From Oceanihabitans sp. IOP_32 (lineage in GTDB: Bacteria; Bacteroidota; Bacteroidia; Flavobacteriales; Flavobacteriaceae), in the NCBI RefSeq assembly GCF_009498295.1, contig NZ_CP040813.1, forward strand, positions 2,549,001 through 2,613,000: a DNA stretch of 64,000 nucleotides. Reading direction: 5' to 3'. A model generated the notes under the pieces. The model had not been told where the DNA came from. It did not search any database and saw only the letters and a list, made by a program, of their open reading frames with translations. The position numbers and the translations under genes are program-made. Shown here piece by piece: positions 61,363-64,000 of this stretch (position 1 is the first letter of the stretch; every line of letters starts with the position of its first letter).

Positions 61363-62886
61363 TTAATTTAAAGGTTCGTTTAAAATGGCTAAACAGGTTT
61401 CAATGCCCTGTAAAAAATTACCCAAGCGTAAATTTTCATTTGGACTATGAATATTATTGTCTGGGTTAGGGATTCGAACAGAAACAGCTGGAATTCCCAT
61501 AGTTTTCACAAAAGGTGCCATAGGTTGAGAGCCGCCTGTTAACCTCATGTTAACAATGTTTTGTCCGTAAATTTTGTTTAAAGCTTTATTTAAAAATTTA
61601 CCAGTAAATCCATTTAATTCTGTTCTAAAAGGATTAGAGCCTAAGCTGTATTTAAAACTGGCTAGTTTAGTGTGTTTTTCACGTTCTTTTTCGGTTGGAA
61701 TGGAATCTACGAGATAGTAGCCTTCATTAATGATATGATTTTTTAATAATTCCATTAAACGTTTGCCATCAGATTCTGGTACCAATCGCATGTCAATTTC
61801 TGTAATAACTTCAGAAGGGATTATGGTACGCACTTTGCTGCCAACCCAGCCAGCTTGAATACCTCTAATATTTAATGAGGGGTACTGTAAAACTTCTTGA
61901 TATGTGTGGCCAATAGCATCGTGTTTTGCTATTCCCAGACGCTTTTTAATGCTATCTAAATTTTCTGGAACGTTGTTTAACATTTCCTTTTCGCTCTCGT
62001 CCAGATAAATACCGTCATAAAAACCTGGAAGTGTCACTCTACCATTATCATCTTTTAAACTGCCTAATAATTTTGCTGTATGAAATACTGGATTTGGAGC
62101 AAAATTTCCGTATTGCCCACTATGCAAAGGGTAGCGCGGACCAAAAACTTTGAGAGTAGCTCTCGCTATACCTCGAGCACCATAGGTTAAGGTAGGTAAA
62201 TTACTTAAATGGCGTGTACCATCCATAATTAATATCATATTCGCCTGTAGCAGTTCTTTATTGTTTAATACGGCATTGGCTAAGTGAGGAGATCCCAATT
62301 CCTCTTGAAAATCCATGATAACTTTAATATTATATTCAGGGTCTATTTTTTTATCTCTTAGTATTTCTAAAGCCGAAATAAATGCTACCGTTGGTCCTTT
62401 AGAGTCTGACGATGAGCGTGCAAACAGTCTCCAATCTGGATTAAATTCGTCTTTAAGCGGGTTAAAATTTATAATCTGCCATTTGTTTAATCCAGTCTTT
62501 TCCTTGTAAACGGGTTTAAAAGGGTCTTCTTGATCCCAAGCAGAAGCGTCGGCAGGGAGTCCGTCTATTTGTAAATAAAATAAAATAGTTTTAGCCTTTT
62601 TATTAATTATTTTTTCAGCAAATAATAATGGAGCTCCTGGTGTTGAAATTACTTTCACATCAAAATCTAAATTATTAAAAACCATTTCACACCATTTTAA
62701 ATTATTTGCTATTTCCTCTGGGAAATGACCATCGTTAGGTATTTTTAAAAACGACTCTAGGTTAGATAAGGCTTCAGGAAATTTTTGTTGTGCATAATCC
62801 ATGATTTTGGCTTTAGATAAGCTTTGTCCATACGATACCGTAACTAAAAAAAATAGTATTAATATGTTAAAATATTTACTTTTCAT
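61363..62886 (-). CDS. M20 family metallopeptidase, secreted
   Basis: 507 residues with a signal peptide (ILFFLVTVSYGQ). M20 metal-site motifs: YLQIDGLPAD (106-114; Q106 at the place of the usual His, D108), SSSDSKGPT (D161), FQEELGSPH (E195/E196) and the late GGSQPMAPFVKTMGIPAVSV with the final histidine in NNIHSPNENL. Likely a dipeptidase/carboxypeptidase for peptides taken up by the neighbouring SusCD pair, acting in the periplasm. Whether Gln replaces His as a ligand is open. Confidence 0.85.
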   Translation of the reverse strand: MKSKYFNILILFFLVTVSYGQSLSKAKIMDYAQQKFPEALSNLESFLKIPNDGHFPEEIANNLKWCEMVFNNLDFDVKVISTPGAPLLFAEKIINKKAKTILFYLQIDGLPADASAWDQEDPFKPVYKEKTGLNKWQIINFNPLKDEFNPDWRLFARSSSDSKGPTVAFISALEILRDKKIDPEYNIKVIMDFQEELGSPHLANAVLNNKELLQANMILIMDGTRHLSNLPTLTYGARGIARATLKVFGPRYPLHSGQYGNFAPNPVFHTAKLLGSLKDDNGRVTLPGFYDGIYLDESEKEMLNNVPENLDSIKKRLGIAKHDAIGHTYQEVLQYPSLNIRGIQAGWVGSKVRTIIPSEVITEIDMRLVPESDGKRLMELLKNHIINEGYYLVDSIPTEKEREKHTKLASFKYSLGSNPFRTELNGFTGKFLNKALNKIYGQNIVNMRLTGGSQPMAPFVKTMGIPAVSVRIPNPDNNIHSPNENLRLGNFLQGIETCLAILNEPLN

Positions 62887-63422
62887 GGAATTGTTTAATG
62901 GATTTTAATCAGAATTTACACCTAAATAACAAAATACGGTTAACAGATTTTGTGTGATATTGATGGTATTCAGACAAAGTTATTCTCCTGATATTGTGAG
63001 GGTTTACAGTATTTTTTAAGGTTGTAGTTTTGTTTCGTTATTTGTTAAATTTTTCACAATTTAGCAATTTTTATTTAACAACCTATTTATATGATAGCAT
63101 TTTTTTTAGAAATACTGTTAAAAATATTGTTCTTTAGATAGTTTTAATATTTCAAAAAAAGCTGGTTTGATTGTTAAAAAACAACTCTATTTAGAGATTT
63201 GTTTGCATGTCGGATTCTTAAGTTTCGCTGTTAAAATAAAATACGAGATGAAAATGAATGATTTTTGAATAAGGTAATACAAGGAGTGTTATGCATGCCC
63301 ATTGTCCCGAATTAATCTATGCTAAGGTTTTAATTATGTTAGCTGGGTTATTTGCGTTCTCTAGTACACGAACAAGATTTTTTTTGTAAATTTAAACGGA
63401 AGCTAATCTTAAAAATATTTTT
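62887..63422. other. 536-base divergent intergenic region
   Basis: Lies between the start of the M20 gene (- strand) and the start of a second SusC gene (+ strand), so it must hold both promoters. No strong TAnnTTTG box stands out and no open frame is credible. Confidence 0.55.
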
Positions 63423-64000
63423 ATGAAACAAATAACCAAAAAGCACCTTGGTGCTAAGTCGCTAAAACAGGTTTTTGTCCTGTTGGTAATCATTACTTTT
63501 GGGTTTAGTATGCATGGTCAAACAACTTATGCATTTAAAGGAAAAGTAACCGATAATAGTGGTGTTCCCGTCGCTGGTGCTACGGTTCAAATTAAAAACA
63601 CAAATCAAGGTGTGGTCACGGACTTTGATGGCAACTATGATTTGAAAGCGAATATAGAATCAGGCAACTATACACTGGTTTTTAGATCTCTAGGTTTAAC
63701 AACTCAAGAAGTTGAGGTTGCTTTGGGGGCAGAGAAAGAAGTAGTTAATAATGTTGTTATGACTACCGATATTTTAGGATTAGATCAAGTGGTTATCACC
63801 GGGGTTGGAGCATTAACACAAAAAAAACAACTAGGTAACACCATTTCAAGTGTAACGGGTTTGGAAATTGCCCAATCTGGATCAGTAGATATTACAGGAG
63901 GGCTTTCGGGAAAACTTGCAGGAATTCAAGTGACACAAAACTCTGGAGATCCGGCAGCAGGTATTAGTGTGCGATTAAGAAGTGCGAGTACGGTTAACGG
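63423..64000 (+). CDS. Second SusC/RagA outer-membrane transporter, 3' end outside the window
   Basis: The first 192 residues are visible. MKQITKKHLGAKSLKQ leads into a membrane helix (VFVLLVIITFGFSMHGQ) as signal peptide, then the regulatory-like domain (YAFKGKVTDNSGVPVAGATV ... VVTDFDGNYDL) and the beginning of the plug (LSGKLAGIQVTQNSGDPAAG, VRLRSAS). A matching SusD gene would be expected beyond the window. It is divergent from the first SusC locus. Confidence 0.92.
   Translation, partial: MKQITKKHLGAKSLKQVFVLLVIITFGFSMHGQTTYAFKGKVTDNSGVPVAGATVQIKNTNQGVVTDFDGNYDLKANIESGNYTLVFRSLGLTTQEVEVALGAEKEVVNNVVMTTDILGLDQVVITGVGALTQKKQLGNTISSVTGLEIAQSGSVDITGGLSGKLAGIQVTQNSGDPAAGISVRLRSASTVN

Overview
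The window is an AT-rich chromosomal segment of a member of the Bacteroidota, most likely a marine-type Flavobacteriaceae; I cannot name the species. The signs are SusC/SusD outer-membrane pairs, a type IX secretion plug protein, a Na+-pumping NADH:quinone reductase, several lineage-typical small proteins (DUF4295, DUF5683, DUF6122, DUF6576), promoters of the TTG-N19/20-TAnnTTTG type instead of sigma70 boxes, and almost no Shine-Dalgarno sequences.

Layout. 0-7.3 kb (mostly + strand): 3' part of recR, a lipoylated acyltransferase (E2), an exonuclease, a FAH-family hydrolase, an Hpt protein, cinA, then rpmB-rpmG-DUF4295-ftsY. 7.6-12.1 kb: pruA, an NRDE protein, apaG and the T9SS plug protein. 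12.2-18.5 kb: complete nqrABCDEF operon. 18.9-25 kb: SRPBCC/GyrI-like protein, crcB, DUF1684 lipoprotein, cold-shock protein, DUF721, recF, a TPR membrane protein and ribH. 25.1-31.4 kb: two small membrane proteins, mutL, two rhomboids, an EEP-family hydrolase, DUF6122 and WbqC. 31.7-42.4 kb (- strand): lepB, dapB, DUF5683, parB, parA, both methylmalonyl-CoA mutase subunits, a DivIC/FtsB-like protein, udk and a PQQ-type sugar dehydrogenase lipoprotein.

42.47-49.93 kb is a 7.4-kb integrated element in the 3' end of tRNA-Pro(TGG). It is bounded by a 16-bp perfect direct repeat (26 bp with 3 mismatches) and has a 19-bp arm-site-like repeat near both ends. It contains a doubly frameshifted tyrosine integrase, a small gene interrupted by a stop codon, and a compact cargo of four same-strand genes: an AbiEi/AbiEii type toxin-antitoxin pair, then an archaeo-eukaryotic-type primase (TOTE-like) and an SF2 helicase that overlap at a T7 tract. 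Two copies of a palindrome lie at the AbiEi promoter and start codon. This is the best candidate here for an under-described conflict (anti-phage or anti-plasmid) system. Just outside the element are three nested 3' tails of ISL3/ISAon1-type transposases.

50.5-53.8 kb is a metal-chelate or cobalamin type ABC importer whose TonB-dependent receptor survives only as a C-terminal remnant. 54.5-64 kb is a peptide-use locus: lipoprotein gamma-glutamyltransferase, SusD, SusC and an M20 peptidase, followed by the start of a second, divergent SusC gene.

Across the window, six copies of a MITE-like repeat with ATACCAAATTA termini sit in intergenic gaps, and a short perfect hairpin (ttccgctttcgcggaa) occurs twice. 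All functional calls come from reading sequence motifs; no database search was run.
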